NCBI GenBank assembly: GCA_020062605.1 | Contig: JAGUWA010000014.1 | Coordinates: 1-32,475, forward strand | Direction of reading: 5' to 3' | Length of the DNA stretch: 32,475 nucleotides | Source: Parvibaculum sp. | GTDB taxonomy: Bacteria > Pseudomonadota > Alphaproteobacteria > Parvibaculales > Parvibaculaceae | Part shown: positions 7,082 to 15,213 of the stretch, in pieces | Layout: the number at the start of each line of letters is the position of its first letter | Position numbering within the stretch: position 1 is the first letter of the stretch | The notes under the pieces: model-generated | What the model saw: only the letters and a program-made list of their open reading frames with translations | Databases searched by the model: none | Told to the model about the DNA's origin: nothing | Program-made: the position numbers and the translations under genes

Positions 7082-8899
7082 ATGTATCGCTTTCTTCTGA
7101 TCTCAGGCGACAAGGACCTCACCGCACGGATCAAGCTGGCGCTTGAGTCCGTCTCGACCGTCATGAGTGCCGATCCCGCCATCGACAATGTCGAGGAACT
7201 GGCCGCGCAGTTCCGGCCGGAAGGCATCCTGGTCGACAGCGATATCCGCATGGGCGCACGCACGGCATTTGAGCGGCTTGCGATCGTCAGGGAGTGGTTT
7301 CCGGCGTTGCCGATGATCGTCATCGGCAACGAATCCGGCATCCAACTTATTCTGACGGCGATGCGTGCAGGCGCGCAGGACTTCATCGACCGGGACGCAG
7401 CAGAGGACGGTATTCGCGACGCGGCTATTCGGCATACGGTGCGTCTCGGTCGGCAGGCGGTGAACTGGGGCGAGAGCCTGTTTATTCCTGGCGGTGTCTC
7501 TGCCTATCTTCCGCTCGACGTATCTGCGCTGGTGCGCCCCGGCGTGGAGCTGAAGGAAGTTTTCCTGCCGCAAAACTCGATCTTCGCGAGCGTTGGCTTT
7601 CCCGCGAACCTCACCTTTGAGGCACAGTATGTGTTCCAGTGGGAAGAATCCGTTCTTCCCGCCTGCGGCAGCTTCTTTTCACCGAGCGATGCGGCTTCGG
7701 CCGGTTGCCGTTATGCGTTGTCGGGTGGCGAAGTTTTTAACTTCGGGAACGGTCAGAGCTACACACCTACAGCCTTCATTCCCCGCGGTCCCGATCAGGA
7801 GGCGCGCGATGAGGGCCAATACGGCTTCGCGTTGCGCTACTACGCTGACTGGCTGAACCGGGGCACGGAGCTTTCGACCTACTTCGTGAACTTTCACAGC
7901 AAGCTGCCATTCGGTACCTTCACGGCAAGCGTTCCAACGGCAACAAGCCAGGCGCTTCAGGTTTTCTGCAATCCTGCTGTGCCCGGCTCTCTGTCCAGCC
8001 CGAGCTGCACGAGCGCCGTTCCAGGACAGACGGACGATGCGGGCCGCCCCGTTTCGTTCGCAGAGGCGATATTTGCTCTTTCGGCCGGGGACAACAAGAA
8101 TCTGATCGTTCAGTATCCTGAAGATATTCAGATGTTCGGAGCGAGCTTCAATACAACCATCCCGATCATTGGCGATGCGACGGCTCTTTCCGGTGAACTT
8201 GCTTTCTATCCGGACATGCCCTTCCAGCTCGACCCGAACGAGATCAACGGTGCGGATATCGAGAATTTCGGTTACACGCCGGGACCTGGCGAAGCCGACT
8301 ATTATCAGGGCTCCCCGGTGGCGCCCGGCCAGCTCATCCCCGGCTCGCGCCGGACGGAAGCGTTGCATGGTCAGATCTATACGCTGAGCACGCTGACGCC
8401 GTCCGATCCGATCGTGAGGACTCTGGGCGGCAGTCTGCTGATTCTTGTCGGCAACGTCGGTTTCCAATATTTGCCGGATGCGGAAGGCAACCGCTTCGCC
8501 ATTCCACGCTCGAGCGAAACCCACGCCAATCCGGGCTCGGCCGCAACCTACGGTGATAATTGCAATCGCGGCGGCACGTGTTCCATCGCGCCGCAATACG
8601 CAACCTCGTTCTCATGGGGCTACCGTCTGCTGGCGCAGATGGAATATCCGAGTGCTTTCGGAACCGCCTACACGCTCAGCCCGAGGATCATCTGGAGCCA
8701 TGACGTCGACGGTTATTCGGCGGGACCGATCGGCCCGGGCTTCGTGGAGGGCAAGATGGCTGCGACGGTGGGCGTCACGGCGAGCTATCTCGACGCATAC
8801 AGTCTGGCGCTCGACTATACGAACAACTTCGGTGCCGAATATCGCAACGGCTCTTTCGACAAGGATTTCGTCAGCTTGACGGCGTCCTACACGTTCTAG
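7082..8899 (+). CDS. Chimeric gene: CpaE/TadZ-type receiver fused to DUF1302 outer-membrane barrel
   Basis: One uninterrupted frame joins two unrelated parts. Residues 1-120 resemble the atypical receiver domain that starts CpaE/TadZ pilus-localisation proteins (ILVDSDIRMGA with Asp52 at the phosphoacceptor position, then PMIVIGNES and AMRAGAQDFI). From about residue 121 (VRLGRQAVNWGESLFIPGG) to the end it matches the C-terminal three quarters of DUF1302 outer-membrane proteins, usually near 600 residues and linked to uptake of hydrophobic substrates; it ends in TASYTF. The CpaE ATPase and the DUF1302 signal peptide and first strands are both missing, so export is unlikely. The frame stays open back to 6920; ATG 7082 is preferred because a GAGG lies 9 nt upstream and a hairpin occupies 6937-6961. 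A deletion joining two genes in frame is the simplest reading; an assembly error must be excluded. Confidence 0.7.
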   Translation: MYRFLLISGDKDLTARIKLALESVSTVMSADPAIDNVEELAAQFRPEGILVDSDIRMGARTAFERLAIVREWFPALPMIVIGNESGIQLILTAMRAGAQDFIDRDAAEDGIRDAAIRHTVRLGRQAVNWGESLFIPGGVSAYLPLDVSALVRPGVELKEVFLPQNSIFASVGFPANLTFEAQYVFQWEESVLPACGSFFSPSDAASAGCRYALSGGEVFNFGNGQSYTPTAFIPRGPDQEARDEGQYGFALRYYADWLNRGTELSTYFVNFHSKLPFGTFTASVPTATSQALQVFCNPAVPGSLSSPSCTSAVPGQTDDAGRPVSFAEAIFALSAGDNKNLIVQYPEDIQMFGASFNTTIPIIGDATALSGELAFYPDMPFQLDPNEINGADIENFGYTPGPGEADYYQGSPVAPGQLIPGSRRTEALHGQIYTLSTLTPSDPIVRTLGGSLLILVGNVGFQYLPDAEGNRFAIPRSSETHANPGSAATYGDNCNRGGTCSIAPQYATSFSWGYRLLAQMEYPSAFGTAYTLSPRIIWSHDVDGYSAGPIGPGFVEGKMAATVGVTASYLDAYSLALDYTNNFGAEYRNGSFDKDFVSLTASYTF

Positions 8900-9049
8900 C
8901 GGTATTTCCGATCCGGCGGTTGCCAACTGATCGCGGGAAATACAGTCGAACCAAGAGAGAGGCCACTCTCTGCCTGAGGCCAACAGCCTGGCCTCGCGTC
9001 GCGGCCCGTTCCCGGGAAACCGGGGGCGGGTCGTTGACTTTGTCCTTCG

Positions 9050-9700
9050 TCAGCTCTGGCGTGGCGCGAGATAGCCGTGCATCAGCACTTCGAGCACCAC
9101 ATCCGCATAGCGCCGCTGCAGAGCCTCGTCGATTTCCTCGACTCCATGCACGAATTTCAGGATCGAGCGGTTGGCGAATATCTGTTCGCAGGCTCCGAGA
9201 GCCGCCATGTAAAAGAGGTCGGGATCGACCGGTCGGATGGTGCCATCGGCAATGCCCGCTTCCATCACCTCCTTTGCCGTTCGTGCAAGCGGCTCGGCAA
9301 AGAAGGTTGTGATCTCGCGGGCATTTTCCTCCGAGCTGTCGCGCATCAGCGCCGCCAGCAGGCGGTAGAGATAGGGATAGCGGAAGAAGGTTCGGATGAC
9401 GCCGGCGAGGTGTCGCCGGAGTTTCTCTGCAGGGCTGATGTTAAGCGAAAGAAGCCGGTCGAGCTCGCCCAAGGCCTTTGCGGCGTCCCGTTTGGCCAGC
9501 GCGAGCAGAAGGCCGTCCTTTCCCCCGAAATAGTAGCTCACCAGCGCCACATTGACTTCCGCGCGGGCGGCAATATCGCTGAGCGCCACGTCGATCGTCT
9601 GCCGTTCGCTCATGACGGCGCTTGCCGCCTCGAGAAGTAGTTCCCGCGCCGCCGGCCGCTGGGGAGCGGCTCGCGCCTTTCCCTTTTCTTGAGCTCCCAC
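9050..9700 (-). CDS. TetR/AcrR family transcriptional regulator
   Basis: This is a 216-residue regulator. The N-terminal helix-turn-helix lies at about residues 41-60 (SDIAARAEVNVALVSYYF), followed by the usual GGKDGLLLALAKR helix. The remainder is an all-helical ligand-binding and dimerisation domain with no recognised ligand signature. It is divergent from the alcohol dehydrogenase and thiolase genes, with an AT-rich palindrome between them. By the usual TetR arrangement it probably represses that operon and itself until a pathway intermediate, perhaps an acyl-CoA, binds. ATG 9700 is the first start in frame; no strong ribosome-binding site distinguishes it. Confidence 0.85.
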   Translation of the reverse strand: MGAQEKGKARAAPQRPAARELLLEAASAVMSERQTIDVALSDIAARAEVNVALVSYYFGGKDGLLLALAKRDAAKALGELDRLLSLNISPAEKLRRHLAGVIRTFFRYPYLYRLLAALMRDSSEENAREITTFFAEPLARTAKEVMEAGIADGTIRPVDPDLFYMAALGACEQIFANRSILKFVHGVEEIDEALQRRYADVVLEVLMHGYLAPRQS

Positions 9701-9730
9701 AGGCGCCTCCTTGATTCCGTCCTGATTTCA

Positions 9731-9771
9731 ATTTAAATGTAGATTTAAAATTTTAAATGCGCCATTAAAAT
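9731..9771. promoter_or_regulatory. AT-rich palindromic operator/promoter between tetR and ADH genes
   Basis: This contains a perfect 16-bp palindrome, ATTTAAAATTTTAAAT (9743-9758), an 8-bp palindrome, ATTTAAAT (9731-9738), and a further ATTAAAAT (9764-9771). The surroundings are GC-rich. It is the likely shared promoter and TetR operator. Confidence 0.5.
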
Positions 9772-9802
9772 ATGCCCGCAATGAAGGGGCAGGGAGGCGG
9801 AA

Positions 9803-10525
9803 ATGAAGGTGACGGCTGCCGTCGTGCGTGCGCCTGAGGTTGGTTTCAGCACCTACGAGCGCAATGTCGTGAAAGTCCCCGAGGACTTCCCGCGCGAACT
9901 TGCAGGGCCGCTCGGCTGCGGCATACAGACCGGCGCAGGCGGGATCATGAATTCGCTCGCCTGCGAGAAGGGGTCATCGGTGCTCATTCTCGGTGGCGGT
10001 GCCGTCGGGCTCTCGGCCGTCATGGGAGCTGCCGTACAGAATTGTGGCACGATCATCGTTCTGGAGCCGCACGAAGGGTGCCGCAAGCTCGCGCTCGAAC
10101 TTGGCGCGACGCATGCGCTCGATCCTGCCGAAGCAAAAGACCTGGTTGCCGCAGTACGCGCGATCCTTCCCGCCGGCGTAGATTATGCGTTTGACACGAC
10201 CGGCATCCCGGATCTCCTGCAAGCGACCATGGGATGCCTCGGACCGCATGGCACGTTCGGAATCGTCGGAATTGCGCCGCCCGGCACGCCAGTCCCCGGC
10301 GATCTCATGTCGGTCGTCACTTTCGGTCACACGATCAAGGGAATCATCGAAGGCGACAGCGACCCCGATGTTTTCATTCCAAGGATGATCGAGCTGTACC
10401 GCCAGGGAAAACTTCCGTTCGACCGGTTGGTGAAAACCTACCCGTTGGAGGATATCAATCGGGCCGTGGCCGATCAGCACGCCGGTAAATGCGTAAAAGC
10501 CGTACTCACCACGGGTCAGCAGTGA
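9803..10525 (+). CDS. Zinc-type alcohol dehydrogenase with internal deletion (NAD-binding half only)
   Basis: This is a 240-residue protein of the medium-chain, aryl-alcohol-type dehydrogenase family, normally about 365-370 residues. The first 16 residues match the family N-terminus, then the sequence jumps directly to TYERNVVKVPEDFP, the start of the hinge before the cofactor domain. The missing part (roughly 120-130 residues) is most of the GroES-like catalytic domain, including the first two catalytic zinc ligands and the structural-zinc cysteines. The third zinc ligand remains as Cys39 (GPLGCGIQTG). The Rossmann fold is complete, with ILGGGAVGL at 62-70. The frame is preserved across the junction near 9851. 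Catalysis is therefore unlikely, although NAD binding could persist. It lies 50 bp upstream of the thiolase gene. Confidence 0.75.
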   Translation: MKVTAAVVRAPEVGFSTYERNVVKVPEDFPRELAGPLGCGIQTGAGGIMNSLACEKGSSVLILGGGAVGLSAVMGAAVQNCGTIIVLEPHEGCRKLALELGATHALDPAEAKDLVAAVRAILPAGVDYAFDTTGIPDLLQATMGCLGPHGTFGIVGIAPPGTPVPGDLMSVVTFGHTIKGIIEGDSDPDVFIPRMIELYRQGKLPFDRLVKTYPLEDINRAVADQHAGKCVKAVLTTGQQ

Positions 10526-10575
10526 AATCGACGACCCGCAAATACAAACAAAACAGCGAACAGGAAGAAACTTGA

Positions 10576-11820
10576 ATGTCTGACGCATATATCATCGACG
10601 CCTGCCGCACGCCGCGTGGTATCGGCAAGGTCGGCAAGGGCTCGCTCGCCCACCTTCATCCGCAACATCTGGCTCGCACCGTGCTGGCCGCGATTGCCGA
10701 GCGCAATAATCTCAACACAGCCGACGTCGATGACGTTCTCTGGGGCACTTCTTCCCAGCGCGGCGCACAGGGCGGCGACATGGGCCGCATGGCCGCCCTC
10801 GATGCGGGCTATGACATCAGGGCCTCCGGCGTCACACTCGACCGCTTCTGCGGCTCGGGCATCACCACCGTGAACCTTGGCGCGGCACAGATCATGTCCG
10901 GCATGGAAGACCTTGTCATCGCCGGCGGTACCGAGATGATGAGCTACACGGCCGCAACCGCAGACCCTAAAACCCCACCGATGATGGATGCCGGCAATCT
11001 CCATCTGCGCAAGCTGCACCCGCAGTCCCAGCAGGGCGTCTGCGCCGATGCGGTCGCGACGCTGGAGGGCATCGACCGCAAGGCGGTGGACGAACTCGCC
11101 CTCACGTCCCAGCAGCGTGCGGCAAAGGCCATAGCGGAAGGCCGCTTCAACAGGTCGCTTGTCACTGTCTACAATGATGACGGATCTGTCGCACTCGACC
11201 ATGAGGAGTTTCCGCGCCCGGAGACGACTCTGGAGGGCCTGGGTAACCTGAAGGCTACTTTCGCAGCATGGGCGGACATTCCGGTCGACGCGGAAGGCAC
11301 AACCTATGGCGACCTCATCCGCCAGAAATATCCGCAGTTGAAGGAATTCAACCACGTCCACCACGCCGGCAATTCGTCGGGTGTTGTGGACGGCGCCGCG
11401 GCAATCCTGCTGGCCTCGAAGAAATATGCGGACAAGAACGGTCTGAAGCCGCGGGCCCGCATCGTGGCGACGGCCAATATGGGTGATTGCCCGACCCTAA
11501 TGCTCAACGCACCTGTGCCCGCAGCGAAGAAAGTGCTGGCGAAAGCCGGCCTCACGCCGGACGACATTGATCTCTGGGAGATCAATGAGGCGTTTGCCGT
11601 TGTCACCGAGAAGTTCATCCGCGATCTGAAGCTCGACCGCGAAAAAGTGAACGTCAACGGTGGTGCCTGCGCACTCGGCCATCCGATCGGCGCCACGGGC
11701 TCCATCCTCATCGGCACCCTGATCGATGAACTGGAACGCCGCGGCAAGCGCTACGGTCTCGTCACCATGTGTGCCGCCGGCGGCATGGCGCCGGCCATCA
11801 TTGTCGAAAGCTTGCAGTAA
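10576..11820 (+). CDS. Acetyl-CoA C-acyltransferase (thiolase)
   Basis: This is a 414-residue thiolase, full length for the family. The nucleophilic cysteine is Cys92 (DRFCGSGITT). The other active-site blocks are NEAFAVV (337-343), His369 in GGACALGHPIGATGS, and Cys399 in MCAAGGMAPA. It should cleave 3-ketoacyl-CoA with CoA to release acetyl-CoA, or run the reverse condensation, in the cytosol. AGGAAG lies before ATG 10576. It shares a unit with the upstream dehydrogenase and is closed by the hairpin at 11831-11856. Neighbouring alcohol and aldehyde dehydrogenases suggest the last step of a beta-oxidation-like route for an alcohol or fatty substrate; the exact chain specificity is not readable. 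Confidence 0.93.
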   Translation: MSDAYIIDACRTPRGIGKVGKGSLAHLHPQHLARTVLAAIAERNNLNTADVDDVLWGTSSQRGAQGGDMGRMAALDAGYDIRASGVTLDRFCGSGITTVNLGAAQIMSGMEDLVIAGGTEMMSYTAATADPKTPPMMDAGNLHLRKLHPQSQQGVCADAVATLEGIDRKAVDELALTSQQRAAKAIAEGRFNRSLVTVYNDDGSVALDHEEFPRPETTLEGLGNLKATFAAWADIPVDAEGTTYGDLIRQKYPQLKEFNHVHHAGNSSGVVDGAAAILLASKKYADKNGLKPRARIVATANMGDCPTLMLNAPVPAAKKVLAKAGLTPDDIDLWEINEAFAVVTEKFIRDLKLDREKVNVNGGACALGHPIGATGSILIGTLIDELERRGKRYGLVTMCAAGGMAPAIIVESLQ

Positions 11821-11830
11821 CTGGGAACCC

Positions 11831-11856
11831 GAAGGCCGCGGTCTGCCGCGGCCTTC
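11831..11856 (+). terminator. Terminator after thiolase
   Basis: A perfect 11-bp stem, GAAGGCCGCGG (11831-11841) and CCGCGGCCTTC (11846-11856), with loop TCTG lies 10 bp after the stop. The T tract is weak. Confidence 0.65.
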
Positions 11857-11883
11857 GCTCACTTTTCGGAGGTTTCTTCTGAA

Positions 11884-12297
11884 ATGACTTACACGATCAC
11901 CGACCTGGCCAATGAATTCGGCATCACGCATCGCACGCTGCGTTTCTATGAGGAAAAGGGCCTGATCGAACCAGAGCGCAAGGGACAGACCCGGCTCTAT
12001 TCGAAGCGCGATCGTGCTCGTCTTCAACTCATTCTCCGCGGGCGTGAAGTCGGTTTGACGCTCTATGAAATTCGTCAGATTCTCGATCTCTACCGGACCG
12101 GCAAGGACATTGAGGAGCAGAACCGCCTTGCGGTGTCTTTCTTCAAAAAGCGTCTGGCCGCTGCGAAGGAGCAGCGCGCCCAGGTAGATCATCAGATCGA
12201 ACGTCTGGAGGACGCCTGCCGGAGATTTGACGGCCACGCGATTTTCGCCTCGCACCCGCACCGCGAGGGGCAGGCGCTTCGGACCGGCACACACTGA
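11884..12297 (+). CDS. MerR family transcriptional regulator
   Basis: This is a 137-residue MerR-type activator. The winged helix-turn-helix occupies residues 1-70 (TITDLANEFGITHRTLRFYE, then the wing around RLYSKRDRARL), followed by the long dimerisation helix (NRLAVSFFKKRLAAAKEQ). The short C-terminus has one cysteine and no metal-binding Cys cluster, so a metal effector is unlikely. It resembles the MerR regulators that sit with acyl-CoA or branched-chain catabolic genes (LiuR-like), an assignment based on context and size. It lies between the thiolase and aldehyde dehydrogenase genes on the same strand. GGAGG lies 13 nt before the ATG. Confidence 0.85.
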   Translation: MTYTITDLANEFGITHRTLRFYEEKGLIEPERKGQTRLYSKRDRARLQLILRGREVGLTLYEIRQILDLYRTGKDIEEQNRLAVSFFKKRLAAAKEQRAQVDHQIERLEDACRRFDGHAIFASHPHREGQALRTGTH

Positions 12298-12399
12298 AGC
12301 CGGCACGGAATCGCCAATCTTGCCGGGTGAGGTTAGACTGCGTCCGGTCTGATTTATGAAAATGCTCCGGCCAACGGAGCTCACAGGGAGAAACAAGGG

Positions 12400-13803
12400 A
12401 TGAGCGAATACAAGCTCCTCATCAATGGCAGGCTCGTCGCCGGAGCAAGAGTCTCCGACGTTCTCAACCCGGCGACGGAGGAGCCCGTCGCTTCCTGTCC
12501 CCGCGCCTCCGAAGCGCAGTTGAATGAAGCGGTCGCAGCGGCGAAAGCCGCGTTCCCCGCCTGGAGCGCGACGCCGATTGCCGAGCGCAAGAAGGCGCTC
12601 AGTGCGATCGCCGATGTCATTGAGGCCAATGCCCAGGATCTTGCGCGCCTTCTGACCCAGGAACAGGGAAAGCCGATCGGCGATGCGACGGGAGAAGTCT
12701 ACGGCACTGCCGCTTTCTTCCGGTACTTCACCATGCTCGATCTTCCGGTAAAGATCATCGAGGACAGCGAAGGCAAGAAGGTTGAGGCGCATCGTCGCCC
12801 CCTTGGTGTCATCGGGGCGATCGTCCCCTGGAATTTCCCGATGATCCTCATGGCGTTCAAGCTGCCTCCGGCCCTGCTTGCAGGGAATACGGTTGTGCTG
12901 AAGCCCGCGCCGACGACGCCGCTCACGTCGCTGAAGCTTGGCGAGATCATAAAGGACATACTGCCTGCGGGTGTTGTGAATGTCATTGCCGATGAGAATG
13001 ATCTCGGAGCGGCGCTCACGGCGCATCCTGACGTTCGCAAGATTTCTTTCACCGGCTCGACCGCAACCGGTCAGAAGGTCATGGCGGGTGCCGCCGGTCT
13101 TCTGAAACGCATCACGCTCGAGCTCGGTGGCAACGACGCAGGCATCGTGCTCGGTGACGTCAACCCGAAAGAGACCGCGCCGCAACTCTTTCAGAGTGCG
13201 TTCCAGAATTCGGGTCAGGTCTGCATCGCCATGAAACGGCTTTATGTGCATGAGTCGATCTACGACGAAATGTGCGACGAGCTTGCGAACATTGCGAACA
13301 ACACCATCGTCGGCGATGGCCTGAAGCAAGGTACGCAGCTTGGGCCGCTCCAGAACAAGATGCAGTTTGAAAAGGTGAAGGAGCTTATCGAGGACGCGAA
13401 GAAGACCGGAAAAATCATTGCCGGTGGCGATACGCCGGAACAGGCGGGTTATTTCATCCGGCCGACCATCGTTCGCGACATATCGGACGGCACGCGCCTC
13501 GTCGACGAAGAGCAGTTCGGTCCCGTTCTCCCGGTCATCAAATATTCCGACCCGGAAGATGCCGTCGCCCGCGCCAATGCCTCGCCTTACGGTCTTGGCG
13601 GTTCCATCTGGTCGTCCGATCCGCAGAAGGCTTACGACCTTGCGACGAAGCTCGAATCCGGCACCGTCTGGGTCAACAAGCATGCCGATCTCGCGCCGAA
13701 CATTCCCTTCGGCGGTGCGCGCTTCTCCGGCCTCGGAACCGAACTTGGCGAGGAAGGCCTGGCTGAGTTCACGCAACTCAAGATCATCAACATGGCGAAA
13801 TAA
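12400..13803 (+). CDS. NAD(P)+-dependent aldehyde dehydrogenase
   Basis: This is a 467-residue aldehyde dehydrogenase of normal length. Active-site residues are visible: Asn145 in PWNFP, Lys168 in LKPAP, the coenzyme-fold signature FTGSTATG (217-224), general base Glu241 in ELGGN, and catalytic Cys275 in NSGQVCIA. It oxidises an aldehyde to the acid with NAD(P)+ in the cytosol; similarity to succinate-semialdehyde-type enzymes does not fix the substrate. ATG 12400 follows GGGAGAAACAAGGG. The 102-bp upstream gap gives room for its own promoter, and the strong terminator at 13827-13858 ends the transcript. By position it would act after the alcohol dehydrogenase. Confidence 0.93.
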   Translation: MSEYKLLINGRLVAGARVSDVLNPATEEPVASCPRASEAQLNEAVAAAKAAFPAWSATPIAERKKALSAIADVIEANAQDLARLLTQEQGKPIGDATGEVYGTAAFFRYFTMLDLPVKIIEDSEGKKVEAHRRPLGVIGAIVPWNFPMILMAFKLPPALLAGNTVVLKPAPTTPLTSLKLGEIIKDILPAGVVNVIADENDLGAALTAHPDVRKISFTGSTATGQKVMAGAAGLLKRITLELGGNDAGIVLGDVNPKETAPQLFQSAFQNSGQVCIAMKRLYVHESIYDEMCDELANIANNTIVGDGLKQGTQLGPLQNKMQFEKVKELIEDAKKTGKIIAGGDTPEQAGYFIRPTIVRDISDGTRLVDEEQFGPVLPVIKYSDPEDAVARANASPYGLGGSIWSSDPQKAYDLATKLESGTVWVNKHADLAPNIPFGGARFSGLGTELGEEGLAEFTQLKIINMAK

Positions 13804-13826
13804 TCGTTGCGTTCATCGCCAGACTG

Positions 13827-13858
13827 AAGGCCGTCTCCCGAAATCGGGAGGCGGCCTT
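13827..13858 (+). terminator. Strong terminator after aldehyde dehydrogenase
   Basis: A 14-bp stem with one wobble pair (AAGGCCGTCTCCCG 13827-13840, CGGGAGGCGGCCTT 13845-13858) and an AAAT loop is followed by TTTTGTT. It also lies just beyond the end of the minus-strand che operon and may act in both directions. Confidence 0.85.
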
Positions 13859-13890
13859 TTGTTGGTCATGCCCGGCGCGGAAGCTCGGAC

Positions 13891-14283
13891 TCACGCGTCG
13901 GGACGGGTCCATATCCATGTCCCGCCGACGAGTGCGGCCGCCAATGGTGTCAGAGAATAGGGCAGGGACACGAAAAGCAGTGCGATGAGGGCGCTCGCTG
14001 CGAAGGCCGCCAGGGCAGCGCGCTTCCCCCTTCGGGAAATAGCTCCCCGTTCCCGCCACAATCGGATGTGAGTACCGAAAGTCGGGTGTTCGACAAGCCA
14101 CCGCTCGAGCGTCTCGTCGCTGCGGGCAAAACAATAGGCGGCCAGAATGATGAAGGGAACCGTGGGCAGAAGCGGGAGCACGACGCCGATGCCGCCCAGC
14201 CCGAGCGCGAGAAAACCACTAATCAGATAAAGCGTTCTGGACAATGGCCCCTCCGCCGCGCCGTCTCCCGCCAGGCTGCGCAT
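13891..14283 (-). CDS. DUF454 (YbaN-like) inner-membrane protein
   Basis: This is a small membrane protein of 130 residues with about three hydrophobic segments. The first block (LGLGGIGVVLPLLPTVPFIILAA, shown in part as GIGVVLPLLPTVPF) is the DUF454/YbaN signature. It is followed by CFARSDETLERWLVEHP and FGTHIRLWRERGAI, then two more hydrophobic stretches. Function is unknown for the family. The frame is open back to 14394, directly after the cheR stop, but ATG 14283 gives the usual N-terminus; neither start has a strong ribosome-binding site. It is the last gene in the direction of the che operon, and there is no evidence of a role in chemotaxis. Confidence 0.8.
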   Translation of the reverse strand: MRSLAGDGAAEGPLSRTLYLISGFLALGLGGIGVVLPLLPTVPFIILAAYCFARSDETLERWLVEHPTFGTHIRLWRERGAISRRGKRAALAAFAASALIALLFVSLPYSLTPLAAALVGGTWIWTRPDA

Positions 14284-14394
14284 GCCGGGAGCGGACCCTC
14301 GCAATAAAGCGGCCTTTGAAAACCGGCGCAATGCGGAATACTCCACCAATTGATCGGGGCGCGATCTACCGCGCAGGGCGCCATGTCCCCGCAT

Positions 14395-15213
14395 CTATTT
14401 GGCGAGGCCGAAGAGACCTCGTTCCCCGGGAAGAACGCGGAACGCATCGGAGATGCCCACCACCGTTTCGGCACCGCCAAGGCAGAGATAGCCCCAGGGG
14501 CGGAGCACTTTGGCGAGTCCGGTGAAGACGCGCCTGCGTGTCGCCTCGTCGAAATAAATAAGGACGTTCCGGCAGAAGATGATGTCGATGGGGCCAAGAT
14601 TGCTCGTGGAAGGATCCTCCAGCAGGTTATAGCGCCGGAACTCGATCATCTCGCGCAGGCTGTCCTTTACCCGGAAGCCGCCGCCGTCGGGATCGAAATA
14701 TTTCCGGAGCATGTCGTCGGGCATCCCGCGCGACACTTCGAAAAGCGAGTAGTAGCCGTCTTTTGCCTTGGCGAGCATGGCATCGGAGATGTCCGTGGCG
14801 ACGATTTCGACTTTCCATCCCGCCAGGGCGGCGCCCATTTCGGCCACCGTCATGGCGAGAGAATAGGGCTCCTGTCCACTCGAGCAGGCCGCACTCCATA
14901 TCCTGATCCGGCGCGACACCTTGGTCATCGCCATGACCTCCGGCAGCAGGCTCTTGCGCAATCGCTCGAAGGGCCAGGCATCGCGGAAGAAGAGCGTTTC
15001 GTTGGTCGTCATCGCATCGACGATCTGATTCAACATCGTCTCGTCGCGCGTGCGGCGCGTCTTCTCGATGAAGTGATTGACGCTGTCCAGCCCACTCCTG
15101 CGCGCGAGTGGAGCGAGGCGGCTCTCGATGAGATATCCCTTCTCCGGTGTAACGACGAGGCCAGAACGTTCGTAGAGAATCTGCTTCAGATAGTCGAATT
15201 CCGGACTGTTCAT
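14395..15213 (-). CDS. cheR: Chemotaxis protein-glutamate O-methyltransferase CheR
   Basis: This is a 272-residue methyltransferase. The N-terminal helical CheR domain (about 1-75) is followed by NETLFFRD, the SAM-binding block IRIWSAACSSGQEPYSLAM, ATDIS, and IDIIFCRNVLIYFD. It methylates receptor glutamates from S-adenosylmethionine and so sets adaptation together with CheB. ATG 15213 is chosen because AGGAGAG lies 6 nt upstream and the ATG overlaps the cheB TGA (ATGA). An open extension of 23 residues upstream overlaps cheB and is rejected. No TPR tail is present. Confidence 0.95.
   Translation of the reverse strand: MNSPEFDYLKQILYERSGLVVTPEKGYLIESRLAPLARRSGLDSVNHFIEKTRRTRDETMLNQIVDAMTTNETLFFRDAWPFERLRKSLLPEVMAMTKVSRRIRIWSAACSSGQEPYSLAMTVAEMGAALAGWKVEIVATDISDAMLAKAKDGYYSLFEVSRGMPDDMLRKYFDPDGGGFRVKDSLREMIEFRRYNLLEDPSTSNLGPIDIIFCRNVLIYFDEATRRRVFTGLAKVLRPWGYLCLGGAETVVGISDAFRVLPGERGLFGLAK

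Noticed and set aside
11497..13776. A 759-codon open frame on the minus strand opposite thiolase, merR and aldehyde dehydrogenase
   Set aside because: It crosses three well-supported genes and their terminator, has low-complexity Arg-rich sequence and no family features. High GC3 makes long antisense frames common here.
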